From positions 558,001 to 622,000 of the forward strand of contig NZ_JACVPZ010000001.1 in NCBI RefSeq assembly GCF_018881605.1: a stretch of 64,000 nt of DNA, given 5' to 3'. The DNA is from Polynucleobacter sp. UB-Tiil-W10. Lineage in GTDB: Bacteria; Pseudomonadota; Gammaproteobacteria; Burkholderiales; Burkholderiaceae. Shown here in pieces: positions 11,366 to 23,942 of this stretch. The notes beneath the pieces are model-generated. The model was not told the DNA's origin, did no database searches, and saw only the letters and a program-made list of their open reading frames with translations. The translations under genes and the position numbers were made by a program. How positions within the stretch are numbered: the first letter of the stretch is position 1; every line of letters begins with the position of its first letter.

Positions 11366-12490
11366 ATGAGCCAACAAAATACGAATCCCGCTAATTGGTA
11401 CTCCGCTGTCGACAAGACTTCGGATACTGACGATCAACGCATTGACAAAATTTCTGTTCTGCCTCCGCCAGAGCATTTGATTCGCTTCTTTCCAATTTCT
11501 GGAACACCGATTGAGGCGCTGATCAGCAAAACCCGCAAAAAGATCCGTGACATTATCCATGGCAAAGATGACCGCTTACTCGTCATCATCGGACCATGCT
11601 CAATTCATGATCCAAAAGCAGCGCTGGAATATTGCCAACGTCTCTTAGCTGAGCGTGAGCGTTTTGCTGGCGAATTGGAAATTGTGATGCGTGTTTATTT
11701 TGAAAAGCCGCGCACTACTGTTGGTTGGAAAGGTTTAATCAACGATCCGTATTTGGATGAAAGCTATCGCATCGAAGAAGGTCTGCGCCTTGCTCGCCAA
11801 GTGCTGATGGAAATCAATCGCCTTGGTATGCCAGCTGGTAGCGAGTTCTTGGATGTGATTTCCCCGCAATACATTGCTGACCTTATTTCTTGGGGGGCAA
11901 TTGGTGCGCGCACTACTGAGAGTCAAGTACACCGTGAACTTGCATCCGGCCTCTCTGCACCTATTGGTTTTAAGAACGGCACCGACGGCAACATCAAAAT
12001 TGCTACTGATGCGATTCAAGCAGCTGGTCGTCCACATCATTTCTTATCTGTTCATAAGAATGGTCAAGTTTCTGTTGTGGAAACTAAAGGCAACAAAGAC
12101 TGTCACGTAATTTTGCGAGGCGGAAAAGAGCCAAACTATGAAGCTAAATATGTACAGGCTGCCTGCTCTGAGCTAGAAGCAGCAAAGCTTCCAGTCAGTT
12201 TGATGGTTGACTTGTCGCACGCTAATTCAAGCAAGAAACATGAGCGTCAAATTGTGGTTGCTGATGATGTGGCACAGCAAATTGAATCTGGATCACATCA
12301 AATTTTTGGTGTGATGATTGAAAGTCATTTGAATGACGGTGCTCAGAAATTCACGCCAGGAAAAGATGATCCCAATAAATTGGAATACGGCAAGAGTATT
12401 ACTGATGCCTGCATTAATTGGGATGACTCAGTAAATGTACTCGAGCGTCTTGCAACTGCCGTTAAAAAACGTCGCAGCCAGAAAAAATAA
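11366..12490 (+). CDS. aroG: 3-deoxy-7-phosphoheptulonate (DAHP) synthase, class I
   Basis: First step of the shikimate pathway: phosphoenolpyruvate plus erythrose 4-phosphate gives DAHP. The 374 residues match AroF/AroG/AroH of E. coli, with the conserved IIGPCSIHDP (about residues 73-82), the GARTTESQVHRELASGLS region, GFKNGTDG and the metal-binding DLSHANSSKKH. The symbol is by similarity; which aromatic amino acid feeds back on it cannot be decided here. It is the last gene of the yhdP-nit-tldD run and ends 30 bp before a strong hairpin terminator. Confidence 0.93.
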   Translation: MSQQNTNPANWYSAVDKTSDTDDQRIDKISVLPPPEHLIRFFPISGTPIEALISKTRKKIRDIIHGKDDRLLVIIGPCSIHDPKAALEYCQRLLAERERFAGELEIVMRVYFEKPRTTVGWKGLINDPYLDESYRIEEGLRLARQVLMEINRLGMPAGSEFLDVISPQYIADLISWGAIGARTTESQVHRELASGLSAPIGFKNGTDGNIKIATDAIQAAGRPHHFLSVHKNGQVSVVETKGNKDCHVILRGGKEPNYEAKYVQAACSELEAAKLPVSLMVDLSHANSSKKHERQIVVADDVAQQIESGSHQIFGVMIESHLNDGAQKFTPGKDDPNKLEYGKSITDACINWDDSVNVLERLATAVKKRRSQKK

Positions 12491-12520
12491 TGCAGAAGTA
12501 ATTTAGTAGTACTGCAGTTA

Positions 12521-12547
12521 AAAGAGACTAATTTATTTAGTCTCTTT
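12521..12547. terminator. Bidirectional hairpin terminator between the DAHP synthase gene and the adenosyltransferase gene
   Basis: An 11-bp perfect stem (AAAGAGACTAA at 12521-12531 with TTAGTCTCTTT at 12537-12547) and a 5-nt loop are followed by a T run on the plus strand and preceded by As. The minus-strand adenosyltransferase stop codon (12533-12535) lies inside the loop, so the same hairpin forms in both convergent transcripts. Confidence 0.85.
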
Positions 12548-13102
12548 TTTTTCGTGCTTCCACAGTACGTCGGAACCACCAGCGGTACGATTCAGAATAC
12601 GTGCAAGCACAAACAGGAGATCGGATAAACGATTGACGTATTGGCGAGGCGAGTCATACAAAGGCTCTTCCCAACCCAGGCGAACAATCGAACGCTCCGC
12701 TCTTCTGCATACGGTGCGGCAAACGTGCGCTTGTGCCGCAGCACGTGTACCACCAGGTAGGATAAATTCTGTTAACGGAGGCAATTGCGCATTGTATTTT
12801 TCAAGCCAAACATCCAGCTGTGCGACATGCTCGGGTTTAAGTAGCTTGTAATTCGGTATGCAAAGCTCACCACCCAAATCAAATAAATCATGCTGCACTT
12901 GCAAAAAAAGCGCATGTAATTCAGAAGCTATGGGTGCAGGGATCTCTTCGGTCATCAAAACGCCAATTTCCGAGTTCAACTCATCAATATCGCCCATGGC
13001 ACAGACCCGCAGGTGATCTTTCTCTACGCGGCTGCCATCTCCTAAGCCAGTCATTCCTGCATCACCCGTTCTAGTGGCGATTTTTGATAGTCGATTTCCC
13101 AT
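12533..13102 (-). CDS. PduO-type cob(I)alamin adenosyltransferase
   Basis: Transfers adenosine from ATP to corrinoid cobalt to make adenosylcobalamin. The 189-residue protein has the PduO/MMAB family signatures: an N-terminal TRTGDAGMTGLGDG nucleotide-binding motif (about residues 10-23), the GDIDELNS helix, and the RTVCRRAERSIVRL stretch with conserved Arg residues. The C-terminus ends in a charged Lys/Glu tail. It is transcribed divergently from glcD across only 18 bp. It could serve B12 salvage or a B12-dependent mutase encoded elsewhere. Confidence 0.93.
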   Translation of the reverse strand: MGNRLSKIATRTGDAGMTGLGDGSRVEKDHLRVCAMGDIDELNSEIGVLMTEEIPAPIASELHALFLQVQHDLFDLGGELCIPNYKLLKPEHVAQLDVWLEKYNAQLPPLTEFILPGGTRAAAQAHVCRTVCRRAERSIVRLGWEEPLYDSPRQYVNRLSDLLFVLARILNRTAGGSDVLWKHEKKETK

Positions 13103-13120
13103 AAACCTAATTATAGGTAA

Positions 13121-14635
13121 ATGGCTAAAATGATTCTTATGAATATGGTGACCCCACCCCCCGAATTAGCCGCTATTAGCGCCCTTCAGACCAAACTGGT
13201 TGCAGCCTTGCGGCCAATCTTGCCGGAACATGCCCTTCTATGGGAGCCGGAAGACACCATCCCCTACGAATGTGATGGTCTGGCAGCCTATCGCCGGATG
13301 CCTTTGGCAGTGGCTTTACCTGAAACCGAAGACCAAGTCGCCCAAATTTTGAAGATTTGCTATGCAATGCAAATTCCAGTGGTGCCTCGTGGATCTGGAA
13401 CCGGGCTCTCTGGTGGCGCAATGCCCCTTTCCCAGGGGTTGGTACTGTCTTTAGCTAAGCTTAAGAAAATCATCAGTATTGATCCATTTACCCGCACTGC
13501 AGTAGTTCAGCCTGGTGTACGCAATCTCGCCATCTCCGAAGCTGTCGCGCATCTTGGTTTGTACTATGCACCAGACCCCTCCTCTCAAATTGCTTGCTCG
13601 ATTGGTGGCAACGTCAATGAAAACTCTGGAGGCGTGCACTGCCTTAAATATGGTTTGACCCTGCACAATGTTCTGCGTGTGCGTGGAATACTCATGAACG
13701 GTGAGATCGTTGAATTTGGTAGCTTGGCACCAGATTCTCCTGGGCTTGATTTACTGGCGATCATGATGGGTAGCGAAGGTATGCTTGCAGTGGTTACTGA
13801 AGTCACCGTCAAATTAGTGGCTAAGCCAAAATTGGCTCGTGTGATTATGGCAAGTTTTGACGATATTGAAAAAGGTGGTAACGCAGTTGCTGCCATCATC
13901 GCAGCCGGCATCATTCCTGCTGGTTTAGAGATGATGGATAAGGCCACGACGCGTGCTGTAGAAGAGTTTGTGCATGCTGGCTATGACTTAGAGGCTGCAG
14001 CCATTTTGCTCTGTGAATCTGATGGCACACCGGAAGAGGTTGCTGAAGAAATCGAGCGCATGACCAAGGTACTCGAAGAAGCTGGTGCAAGTGGCATTCA
14101 GATTTCCCAAGATGAAAGCGAACGTTTAAAGTTTTGGAGTGGTCGCAAGAATGCTTTTCCGGCTGCAGGTCGATTGGCGCCTGACTACTATTGCATGGAC
14201 GGCACCATCCCGCGCCGTCACATTGCTACTCTGCTCAAGCGTATTCAGGGCATGGAAGAGAAATATGGCCTTGGCTGCTTAAATGTATTTCATGCAGGTG
14301 ATGGCAATATGCATCCACTTATTTTGTTCAACGGCGCCGATCAGGATGAATGGCATCGCGCTGAAGAATTCGGTACTGAAATTTTGGAAGCCTGTGTAGA
14401 GCTCGGTGGCACTATTACTGGCGAACATGGTGTTGGCATCGAAAAAATTAATTCCATGTGTGTACAGTTTGGCGAGGGCGAGCGGGAATCTTTCTGGGGC
14501 GTGAAGAGCGCATTTGATCCAAAGAAATTACTCAACCCAGATAAAGCAATTCCAACCTTGAATCGCTGCGCAGAATATGGTCGCATGCGCATTAGCGGCG
14601 GCCAATTGCCTCACCCAGAATTGGAGCGCTTCTAA
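13121..14635 (+). CDS. glcD: Glycolate oxidase FAD subunit GlcD
   Basis: FAD-linked subunit of glycolate oxidase, oxidising glycolate to glyoxylate. At 504 residues it matches GlcD. The N-terminal FAD-binding PCMH domain contains PRGSGTGLSGGA (about residues 88-99) and PDPSSQIACSIGGNVNENSGG. The C-terminal FAD-oxidase C domain has HAGDGNMHP and GTITGEHGVG. Several ATGs lie close together (13121, 13130, 13139 and 13145) and none has a strong ribosome binding site, so the start is uncertain by up to eight residues. The stop overlaps the glcE start in TAATG, indicating translational coupling. An alternative is a D-lactate dehydrogenase of the same family, but the glcE and glcF neighbours argue against it. 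Confidence 0.93.
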   Translation: MAKMILMNMVTPPPELAAISALQTKLVAALRPILPEHALLWEPEDTIPYECDGLAAYRRMPLAVALPETEDQVAQILKICYAMQIPVVPRGSGTGLSGGAMPLSQGLVLSLAKLKKIISIDPFTRTAVVQPGVRNLAISEAVAHLGLYYAPDPSSQIACSIGGNVNENSGGVHCLKYGLTLHNVLRVRGILMNGEIVEFGSLAPDSPGLDLLAIMMGSEGMLAVVTEVTVKLVAKPKLARVIMASFDDIEKGGNAVAAIIAAGIIPAGLEMMDKATTRAVEEFVHAGYDLEAAAILLCESDGTPEEVAEEIERMTKVLEEAGASGIQISQDESERLKFWSGRKNAFPAAGRLAPDYYCMDGTIPRRHIATLLKRIQGMEEKYGLGCLNVFHAGDGNMHPLILFNGADQDEWHRAEEFGTEILEACVELGGTITGEHGVGIEKINSMCVQFGEGERESFWGVKSAFDPKKLLNPDKAIPTLNRCAEYGRMRISGGQLPHPELERF

Positions 14636-15780
14636 TGAGTCACTCCCACCCACAAATCAACGCATTTCGAGAGCAAATTCTGAATGCCGCAAAGAACAGA
14701 ACTTCGCTTTCAATTGAAGGTGGCGGCACTAAATCCTGGTACGGAAATCCAAATAACTTTACCAAGCTAGAAACACGTGCCTACTCAGGAATTTTGGAAT
14801 ATCAACCAGAAGAGTTAGTGATTACTGCTTGTGCCGGTACTCCACTCAAAGAAATTGAAGCCGCTCTCACAGAAAAAAATCAGACGCTGCCTTTTGAACC
14901 ACCCCACTTTGGTGAGAATGCAACCTTTGGTGGCGCAATTGCTGCCGGACTTGCTGGTCCAGGACGAATCACTGTTGGTAATTTCCGCGACTTTGTATTG
15001 GGTGCTCGCATCATCGATGGCAAAGGTCAGGATCTTTCCTTTGGCGGTAAAGTGATGAAGAACGTTGCAGGATATGACGTCTCTCGTTTATTGCCGGGTT
15101 CTTTGGGAACGCTTGCGCTTTTATTGGAAGCCTCAGTCAAAGTATTGCCAAAGCCTGCTGCGACCGTAACGCTACGTTGCCAGATCCCCCAAGATAAAGC
15201 CTTAAAGATTCTCAATGAATGGGCTGGGCAGCCACTGCCACTATCTGCAAGTTGCTGGATAGGTTCTGCCAAAGGCGGAGATGGCGAACTTACCTTCCGC
15301 CTCGCAGGTGCAGCAGCTGCCGTAAAAGCTGCGATTCCCCTCATGGGTCCATTGGTGAATGCTATTGAACTTAATCATGAAGTTGCAGAACATTTCTGGA
15401 ATGATTTGCGTGAGCAAAAAGTTTCTGCGTTTGCTAATCTTGGTGGCGATCAAACCCTTTATCGCTTAGCGCTACCTGCTGCCTGTGGGCCAATTACTAT
15501 CGCTAGCGCTGCCGATGAAATTATTTTGGAATGGCATGGCCAACAACGGTGGATTAAAGCGCCTGGTGATGAGGCTAGCTTTAAAGCAATTAAAGCATTA
15601 GCCAGCTCTCATGGAGGACATGCGGCTCGCTTTAGACAGGGCGCAAATGTAGATCCTAGCCATCAGCGCTTTACTTTACTATCAGAGCAAGCTCATTCCA
15701 AAGCCCTTGAGGCAGTGCAAGATCGCCTGCGATCAGCCTTTGATCCCGCAGGTGTATTCGCCACTAAACGTCTTCCATAA
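14635..15780 (+). CDS. glcE: Glycolate oxidase FAD-binding subunit GlcE
   Basis: The second flavin-type subunit of glycolate oxidase, 381 residues. A PCMH-type FAD domain occupies about residues 15-190, with SIEGGGTKSWYG near the N-terminus, ATFGGAIAAGLAGPGR and VMKNVAGYDVSRLLPGSLGTLALL. The C-terminal part is the short GlcE-type domain ending in FDPAGVFATKRLP. It starts in the TAATG overlap with glcD and is followed by glcF after 8 bp, so the three genes form one operon. Confidence 0.94.
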   Translation: MSHSHPQINAFREQILNAAKNRTSLSIEGGGTKSWYGNPNNFTKLETRAYSGILEYQPEELVITACAGTPLKEIEAALTEKNQTLPFEPPHFGENATFGGAIAAGLAGPGRITVGNFRDFVLGARIIDGKGQDLSFGGKVMKNVAGYDVSRLLPGSLGTLALLLEASVKVLPKPAATVTLRCQIPQDKALKILNEWAGQPLPLSASCWIGSAKGGDGELTFRLAGAAAAVKAAIPLMGPLVNAIELNHEVAEHFWNDLREQKVSAFANLGGDQTLYRLALPAACGPITIASAADEIILEWHGQQRWIKAPGDEASFKAIKALASSHGGHAARFRQGANVDPSHQRFTLLSEQAHSKALEAVQDRLRSAFDPAGVFATKRLP

Positions 15781-15788
15781 GTCTTTAT

Positions 15789-17066
15789 ATGCAAACTCAA
15801 CTCGCCCCTCAATTTGCCAACACACCGGAAGGTATCGAGGCAGCCCGTATTCTGGGCAAATGTGTTCACTGTGGTTTTTGTACTGCCACCTGCCCTACAT
15901 ATCAACTGCTTGGTGATGAGTTAGATGGTCCACGCGGCAGAATCTATCTCATTAAGCAAATGGCTGAAGGTCAAGCCCCCACCGAAAAGACTCGCTTACA
16001 TTTAGACCGTTGCTTAACCTGTCGCAATTGCGAAAGTACTTGTCCGAGTGGCGTGCAATACGGCAACCTAGTGGATATAGGTCGCAAATGGGCAGAAGAA
16101 AATACGCCTGAGCGTCCAGTCGGTCAACGCCTGACTCGCTGGGCCTTAAAAGAAGGTTTAACTAAACCGGCTTTATTTAATTCAGCAATGGCCTTGGGTC
16201 GCCTAGTGCGCCCATTAATGCCGAGTGGCATTAAACGCAAGATTCCGCTGACTATTAACAAAGCATTAGCCAACTCCACTGATGCATATGCAAGGCCTAC
16301 TACAGCACATCAGCGCAAAATGGTTTTGCTTGAAGGTTGCGTGCAGCCTGGCATGCTCCCGAACATCAATTCAGCAACAGCGCGTGTGCTCAATGCGTTA
16401 AAGATTCAACTAGTTAGCGCGTCCAATGCCACTTGCTGTGGAGCGCTACGCTACCACTTGAATGATCAAGCTGGCGGATTAGAGAATGCTAAGCAAAATA
16501 TTGATGCATGGTGGCCTTTGGTAGAAAGCGGCGTAGAGGCCATTGTGATGACGGCATCAGGTTGTGGAGTGATGGTGAAAGACTATGGCCATCTCTTTGC
16601 AGCTAATCCAGCCTATGCAGCCAAAGCAAAGAAGATTTCTGAATTAACAAAAGATATCTCCGAAATACTGCCTTCCTTACAAAATGAGCTAGTTCAACTC
16701 TTAGGTACCGACCCAAAACCTGGTGTGGTATATCACCCGCCCTGCACTTTGCAGCATGGTCAGCAAATTCGCGGCAAGGTTGAGGGGTTACTTTCAAGCA
16801 TTGGTATTGGTGTGCGTTTATGTGCCGATAGCCATCTTTGCTGTGGATCTGCCGGCACTTATTCAGTTACTCAACCAGAACTATCGGAACAACTCCGCAA
16901 AAATAAGTTAACTCACTTAAATGCAGCGTGTGAAGAGTCTGGGGCAGAAGTAATTGTTTCGGGAAATATTGGCTGCATTACCCATCTGCAGCAAGATGAC
17001 ACTCCAGTAGTCCATTGGATTGAAATCGTAGACCAAATGCTCAGCAAATCTTCTAAGGCCGCATGA
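15789..17066 (+). CDS. glcF: Glycolate oxidase iron-sulfur subunit GlcF
   Basis: Electron-transfer subunit of glycolate oxidase, 425 residues. Two [4Fe-4S] ferredoxin motifs are visible near the N-terminus: CVHCGFCTATCP (about residues 23-34) and CLTCRNCESTCP (about 76-87). Two CCG heterodisulfide-reductase-like domains follow, with CCGALRYH and CCGSAGTYS. The start is the ATG at 15789. The stop overlaps the next gene in ATGA. Confidence 0.95.
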   Translation: MQTQLAPQFANTPEGIEAARILGKCVHCGFCTATCPTYQLLGDELDGPRGRIYLIKQMAEGQAPTEKTRLHLDRCLTCRNCESTCPSGVQYGNLVDIGRKWAEENTPERPVGQRLTRWALKEGLTKPALFNSAMALGRLVRPLMPSGIKRKIPLTINKALANSTDAYARPTTAHQRKMVLLEGCVQPGMLPNINSATARVLNALKIQLVSASNATCCGALRYHLNDQAGGLENAKQNIDAWWPLVESGVEAIVMTASGCGVMVKDYGHLFAANPAYAAKAKKISELTKDISEILPSLQNELVQLLGTDPKPGVVYHPPCTLQHGQQIRGKVEGLLSSIGIGVRLCADSHLCCGSAGTYSVTQPELSEQLRKNKLTHLNAACEESGAEVIVSGNIGCITHLQQDDTPVVHWIEIVDQMLSKSSKAA

Positions 17067-17788
17067 ACTCCATTGTTGTAAATCTCATGCAAGTCAGAGC
17101 ACGAATTGAACTTGCGGCTTTAGCAGCAAAGCGTGAGCCCGAAGAAATTGAGCTCCTTGCGGTTAGTAAGACTTTCCCAGCTTCGGCAGTTGAGGAGGCT
17201 ATGCATGCCGGTCAATCTGCCTTTGGTGAAAACTACGTCCAAGAGGCCGTTGAAAAGATTGAGAAGCTTGCTAAATTACGTCCTTGGTTGATTTGGCATT
17301 TCATAGGCCCGTTGCAGAGCAATAAAACGAGAGAGGTGGCGCAGCACTTTGATTGGGTTCATAGCGTAGATCGCCTCAAAATTGCTGAACGCTTATCCAC
17401 TCAACGGGGTGAGTTTCCTGAGTTATCACCCCTGCAGGTTTGCGTACAAATTAATATTAGCGAGGAAAATAGTAAAAGCGGCGTTTCCCTGGGGGAAGTT
17501 GAAGAACTTTGCAATGCCATTAGCTCTTTGCCAAACTTAGTTCTCAGGGGCTTAATGGCTATTCCAGAACCCAGCCCAGACCCGATTGAGCAGCGCAAGG
17601 CTTTTGCGGCTGTTCAAGCTTGTTTTACGAAGATCCAAATCACTCACTCGACTGAACTGGGGTACCAATTCTTTGACACCCTATCAATGGGCATGTCAGA
17701 TGATTTAGAGTCTGCCATTGACGAAGGTAGCACTATGGTCCGTGTTGGTACGGCCATTTTTGGGAAGCGCGATAAGATTAGCAAATGA
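17063..17788 (+). CDS. YggS family PLP homeostasis protein
   Basis: A 241-residue PLP-binding protein of the YggS/PLPBP family. It has no known enzymatic activity but maintains pyridoxal 5'-phosphate and amino-acid homeostasis. The PLP lysine is Lys36 in LLAVSKTFP; FGENYVQEAVEK, WHFIGPLQSNK and LSMGMSDDLESAI are all present. It overlaps glcF by 4 bp and the following proC by 4 bp. The pair with proC is widespread in bacteria. Confidence 0.94.
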   Translation: MNSIVVNLMQVRARIELAALAAKREPEEIELLAVSKTFPASAVEEAMHAGQSAFGENYVQEAVEKIEKLAKLRPWLIWHFIGPLQSNKTREVAQHFDWVHSVDRLKIAERLSTQRGEFPELSPLQVCVQINISEENSKSGVSLGEVEELCNAISSLPNLVLRGLMAIPEPSPDPIEQRKAFAAVQACFTKIQITHSTELGYQFFDTLSMGMSDDLESAIDEGSTMVRVGTAIFGKRDKISK

Positions 17789-18654
17789 GCATAAACAAAA
17801 CCTCGCAAAATAATAGCAACACCCACATTACCTTTATCGGTGGCGGCAACATGGGGCGCGCGCTCATTAGCGGTCTGCTTGCAAGCGGATTTGAGCCAAA
17901 TCAAATCTCTGTTGTTGAAGCAAATGCTGTAACCGCCCTGAAGTTGCATGAAGATTTTGGCGTACAAGGAATTGGCACATTAGAGCAAATCGCTTTTGAC
18001 TTCTCCAAAAATAATGTTGTTGTCATGGCGATTAAGCCTCAAGATTTCAACGTAGTTGCCAAAGGCTTAGCAGCGAAGTTAAAACATGCCAGCGCACCCG
18101 GTCCATTGATTCTGAGTATTGCGGCCGGCATTCGCTTGAAGGATATGAGCCGCTGGTTAGACCACACGCGTTGTGTGCGCGCCATGCCAAATACTCCAGC
18201 CCTCATTGGTAAAGGTATCACCGGTCTATTTGCAGATGCCGCAGTAAATGATGCTGATCGCGCTTTATCTGAAATGATTTGTAATGCAGTAGGTCAAGCT
18301 GTATGGGTAAGCGAAGAAAAGCTGATGGATGCAGTGACTGCTGTTTCTGGTAGCGGCCCTGCTTATGTCTTTGCATTTCTAGAGGCAATGCAGTCTGCTG
18401 GTGAGAAGTTAGGTCTTGATTCAGAGACTGCGCGTAAGCTTGCATATGCCACACTTGAAGGTGCAACGCAGTTAGCCCATAACTCCGATGAACATGCTGG
18501 CGTTCTGCGCGAAAGAGTAACCTCTAAGGGAGGCACTACTGCTGCAGCACTTGATGTGATGAAGCAGCAAGGTTGGAACGAGATCTTAGAAAAAGCCATT
18601 GATGCCGCAAGTCAACGCGGCAAAGCTATGGGGGATGAGTTAGGGCAGAGCTAG
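17785..18654 (+). CDS. proC: Pyrroline-5-carboxylate reductase
   Basis: Last step of proline synthesis, reducing pyrroline-5-carboxylate with NAD(P)H. The 289 residues have the Rossmann motif [15 protein letters not shown] (about residues 13-27), the [17 protein letters not shown] signature and the C-terminal [17 protein letters not shown] and [16 protein letters not shown] blocks. It overlaps the upstream PLP-protein gene in ATGA. Its 3' end overlaps the convergent ubiA by 15 bp. Confidence 0.96.
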   Translation: MSINKTSQNNSNTHITFIGGGNMGRALISGLLASGFEPNQISVVEANAVTALKLHEDFGVQGIGTLEQIAFDFSKNNVVVMAIKPQDFNVVAKGLAAKLKHASAPGPLILSIAAGIRLKDMSRWLDHTRCVRAMPNTPALIGKGITGLFADAAVNDADRALSEMICNAVGQAVWVSEEKLMDAVTAVSGSGPAYVFAFLEAMQSAGEKLGLDSETARKLAYATLEGATQLAHNSDEHAGVLRERVTSKGGTTAAALDVMKQQGWNEILEKAIDAASQRGKAMGDELGQS

Positions 18655-19503
18655 TCCCAACACAATTCCGAGAAATAAAAATCCACCTAGCCAGTTGTTA
18701 TGGCGAAATGCTTTAAAACAATTTTCTCTATTACTAGTAGATACCAGCTTTAGATGATAGATCGCACAAGTTAATGCTGCGAACCATCCCACTAGAAAAT
18801 AATTACTTAGACCAGCTAATTGCGCAACCCATAACTGGCTCACGAACAAAATGCCGTAACTTATTGCAATTGCAAGTACATCATACTGACCAAAAGTAAT
18901 GGCAGATGTTCTCAAACCTAAGCGCAAGTCATCATCACGATCGACCATGGCATAGGCAGTGTCATAGGCAATTGCCCAAAAGATATTCCCCACAAATAGA
19001 ATCCAAGCCTCTAGGGGGATGAAATCCAGAATCGCCGCATATGCCATGGGAATGCCGAAGCCAAAGGCAATCCCTAAGACCGCTTGGGGCATAGCAAAAA
19101 AGCGTTTAGTGAAGGGATAGATAAAGGCAACCAATAAAGCAAGCACTGATAGTTGCTTCGTGAATACATTCAAAGGTTGAATCAGTAAAAAAGCAATGAA
19201 GGCTAATGTGCCAGCTACCGCAACGGCCTCTTTACCCGAAATTTTTCCACTGGTAACTGGGCGCGCTTGCGTTCTCTTCACATGGCGGTCAAAGTCACGA
19301 TCAGCATAATCATTGATTGCACATCCTGCGCTGCGCATCAAAAAGGTGCCGACAGTAAAGATCAGCAAAATAGATACATCAGGCATACCGCTGCTTGCCA
19401 ACCAAAGAGCCCAAAGCGTAGGCCATAAAAGCAAGAGTGTGCCAATAGGCTTGTCCAACCTAATGAGGTAGCAATATGAAATGAAACGCTCTCTTAAATT
19501 CAT
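18640..19503 (-). CDS. ubiA: 4-hydroxybenzoate polyprenyltransferase UbiA
   Basis: Membrane enzyme that prenylates 4-hydroxybenzoate in ubiquinone synthesis. The 287 residues form about eight or nine hydrophobic helices. Both metal/diphosphate motifs are present: [19 protein letters not shown] (about residues 65-83) and [19 protein letters not shown] (about 181-199). It lies 10 bp downstream of recG on the same strand and probably shares its transcript. It overlaps the proC end by 15 bp. Confidence 0.95.
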   Translation of the reverse strand: MNLRERFISYCYLIRLDKPIGTLLLLWPTLWALWLASSGMPDVSILLIFTVGTFLMRSAGCAINDYADRDFDRHVKRTQARPVTSGKISGKEAVAVAGTLAFIAFLLIQPLNVFTKQLSVLALLVAFIYPFTKRFFAMPQAVLGIAFGFGIPMAYAAILDFIPLEAWILFVGNIFWAIAYDTAYAMVDRDDDLRLGLRTSAITFGQYDVLAIAISYGILFVSQLWVAQLAGLSNYFLVGWFAALTCAIYHLKLVSTSNRENCFKAFRHNNWLGGFLFLGIVLGLALP

Positions 19504-19513
19504 AGTGCAATTA

Positions 19514-21577
19514 TCAAGCTTTTAGAAATTCCGCACGAGATCCAAGCCAGCGCTCTAAATGACGCTCCACTAAATCTGCGTGCTCAGCAAGTAAGCGCTC
19601 TGCCGCCTGCTGGGCTAACTCAATCAACCAAGCATCCCGTTGCAAATCTACAAAACGCAGCATGGCATCACCCGATTGTTTGGCACCAAGCAATTCACCA
19701 GGGCCACGCAGTGACAAGTCGCGCTCAGCAATCACAAACCCATCCGATGTCTCTCGCAAAGTTTGCAAACGCTCCTTAGCAGCCAACGAGAGTGGCTCGG
19801 CATACATCAAAATACAGACTGAATCTGCGGAGCCTCTCCCTACGCGCCCACGCAACTGGTGAATCTGAGCATATCCAAAACGCTCGGCATGCTCAATCAC
19901 CATCAGCGCCGCATTGGGGACATCAACGCCAACCTCAATCACTGTAGTTGCTACCAAGAGTTGAATTTCGTTCGATTTGAAGGCGGCCATGACTGCCGCT
20001 TTTTCTTCTGCTTTTAGTCTGCCATGCACCAAGCCAACTTTAAAGTCAGGCAAAGCTTGTGTGAGTTGTTCAAAACTCTCAACTGCTGTTTGCAATTGCA
20101 GGACTTCAGATTCCTCAATAAGAGGACAAACCCAATACGCTTGTAATCCTTTAGATAACCAACTTTGCAAACCACTAATGACCTCATCACGACGACTAGC
20201 TTTAACGACTTTAGTAGCAATCGGTTTTCGTCCAGGAGGTAACTCATCAATTACGGAAACATCTAAATCAGCGTAGTAGGTCATCGCTAAAGTGCGTGGG
20301 ATGGGAGTAGCAGACATCATCAACTGATGACAGTAAAACAATTCTGAGCCAACGCGTTGCTGAATTTCTAAACGCTGTCTCACGCCAAAACGATGCTGCT
20401 CGTCAATCACCGCTAGACCTAACTTAGCAAAGCTGACGCTCTCCTGAATGAGGGCATGCGTACCAATAATTAGTTGGGCTTTCCCATTCTCAATAGCTTC
20501 TTGCGCATGTCTTTTTTCTTTAACCTTTAGACTTCCTGATAGCCAAGCGATCTGAACCCCCAAAGGCTCAAACCATTCTTTCATTTTGAGGTAATGCTGC
20601 TCAGCCAAAATCTCAGTAGGGGCCATGATGGCGGCTTGATAACCATGATCCATTACCCGAGCCGCGGCCAAGGCAGCTACCACAGTCTTCCCGCTCCCCA
20701 CATCCCCTTGCAGGAGGCGATTCATGGGGAAAGATTTGGAGAGATCATGACTAATTTCTGACCAAACACGTTCTTGTGCTTGAGTTAATTTAAAGGGTAA
20801 GACTTTTAACAATCCCTCTTCAAAACTTTGCTTCTTTTCTTTTGGAAAACTTGGCGCATGCCGTTCTCGACGAATCGCATGAGCTCTTTTTAAAGAGATT
20901 TGTTGCGCAAGAAGCTCTTCAAATTGCACCCGACGCCACGCGGGATGGGTACGGTCTAGTAAAGCCTGGGTATTAGCATCGGCGGGCGGTTGATGCAAGT
21001 AGGTAATAGCCGCTTGTAAGTTGGGCCAGTCATTGCCCGGCAACATCTCGACCATCAGTTTTTTGGGTAAGAACTCAGCCAAGCTATCTTGCAGGCTTGG
21101 GTCACGCAAGGCTTGCGTAACTGCCTTACGAATAATAGTTTGCGAGACACCAACGCTTGCAGGGTAAACAGGGGTCAAACTAGCAGGCAAAGGAGCATCA
21201 GGAGCTACAGCTCGCACAGTAGGATGCACCATCTCTGGACCCTGAAAACCCTCGCGCACCTCACCGCGCACTCGGATATTGACGCCTACTGCCATCTGCT
21301 TTTGTTGGCTAGGATAAAAATTGAGGAAGCGAAGATTTAAGGTTTCAGTGTCATCCTCAATAGTGACGACCATTTGCCTTCTTGGCCGAAACAAGACCTG
21401 ATTACGGATAACTACCCCCTGAGTTTGGGCCGAGTTAAACCTACCCTGAGCAATAGCCTCCTCAATGGTGAGCAACTCCGTCTCATCCTCATATCGGGCT
21501 GGCAAGTGCAAAGCAAGGGCCATAGGGCTGTCTAAACCCATCTTTTGGAGTGTGCTTGGCGCTTGTTTAGTAGTCAT
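19514..21577 (-). CDS. recG: ATP-dependent DNA helicase RecG
   Basis: Branch-migrating helicase that rescues stalled replication forks. The 687 residues comprise the N-terminal wedge (OB-fold) domain, a superfamily 2 helicase core with Walker A GDVGSGKT (about residues 291-298), the DEQH box, [23 protein letters not shown] and the Q/R motif [10 protein letters not shown], and the C-terminal RecG domain with [17 protein letters not shown]. The N-terminal segment starting [14 protein letters not shown] is somewhat short. It is divergent from queA across 30 bp. Confidence 0.96.
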   Translation of the reverse strand: MTTKQAPSTLQKMGLDSPMALALHLPARYEDETELLTIEEAIAQGRFNSAQTQGVVIRNQVLFRPRRQMVVTIEDDTETLNLRFLNFYPSQQKQMAVGVNIRVRGEVREGFQGPEMVHPTVRAVAPDAPLPASLTPVYPASVGVSQTIIRKAVTQALRDPSLQDSLAEFLPKKLMVEMLPGNDWPNLQAAITYLHQPPADANTQALLDRTHPAWRRVQFEELLAQQISLKRAHAIRRERHAPSFPKEKKQSFEEGLLKVLPFKLTQAQERVWSEISHDLSKSFPMNRLLQGDVGSGKTVVAALAAARVMDHGYQAAIMAPTEILAEQHYLKMKEWFEPLGVQIAWLSGSLKVKEKRHAQEAIENGKAQLIIGTHALIQESVSFAKLGLAVIDEQHRFGVRQRLEIQQRVGSELFYCHQLMMSATPIPRTLAMTYYADLDVSVIDELPPGRKPIATKVVKASRRDEVISGLQSWLSKGLQAYWVCPLIEESEVLQLQTAVESFEQLTQALPDFKVGLVHGRLKAEEKAAVMAAFKSNEIQLLVATTVIEVGVDVPNAALMVIEHAERFGYAQIHQLRGRVGRGSADSVCILMYAEPLSLAAKERLQTLRETSDGFVIAERDLSLRGPGELLGAKQSGDAMLRFVDLQRDAWLIELAQQAAERLLAEHADLVERHLERWLGSRAEFLKA

Positions 21578-21607
21578 CGTTAAAATCTAATACCTGATGG
21601 TAATGCT

Positions 21608-23808
<2,201 letters not shown>

Positions 23809-23816
23809 TAGCCCTA

Positions 23817-23835
23817 CAGGGGGCAAAACCCCCTG
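23817..23835 (+). other. Strong hairpin after tgt without a T run
   Basis: A perfect 7-bp G/C stem (CAGGGGG with CCCCCTG) and a 5-nt loop lie 8 bp after the tgt stop. No T tract follows, so it is not a standard intrinsic terminator. It may stabilise the queA-tgt transcript or work with Rho. The 107 bp from here to yajC are the likely place for a yajC promoter, but no convincing -35/-10 pair was found. Confidence 0.45.
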
Positions 23836-23942
23836 CAAATCACCTCCCAAGCCCCACACAGTTTAGAATTGCGGGTTACGACCCAAGATTTACAGGTCGA
23901 AAAATTCGGCAGTTTTTAATTGGTAATTAATGGAGGTTTTGT

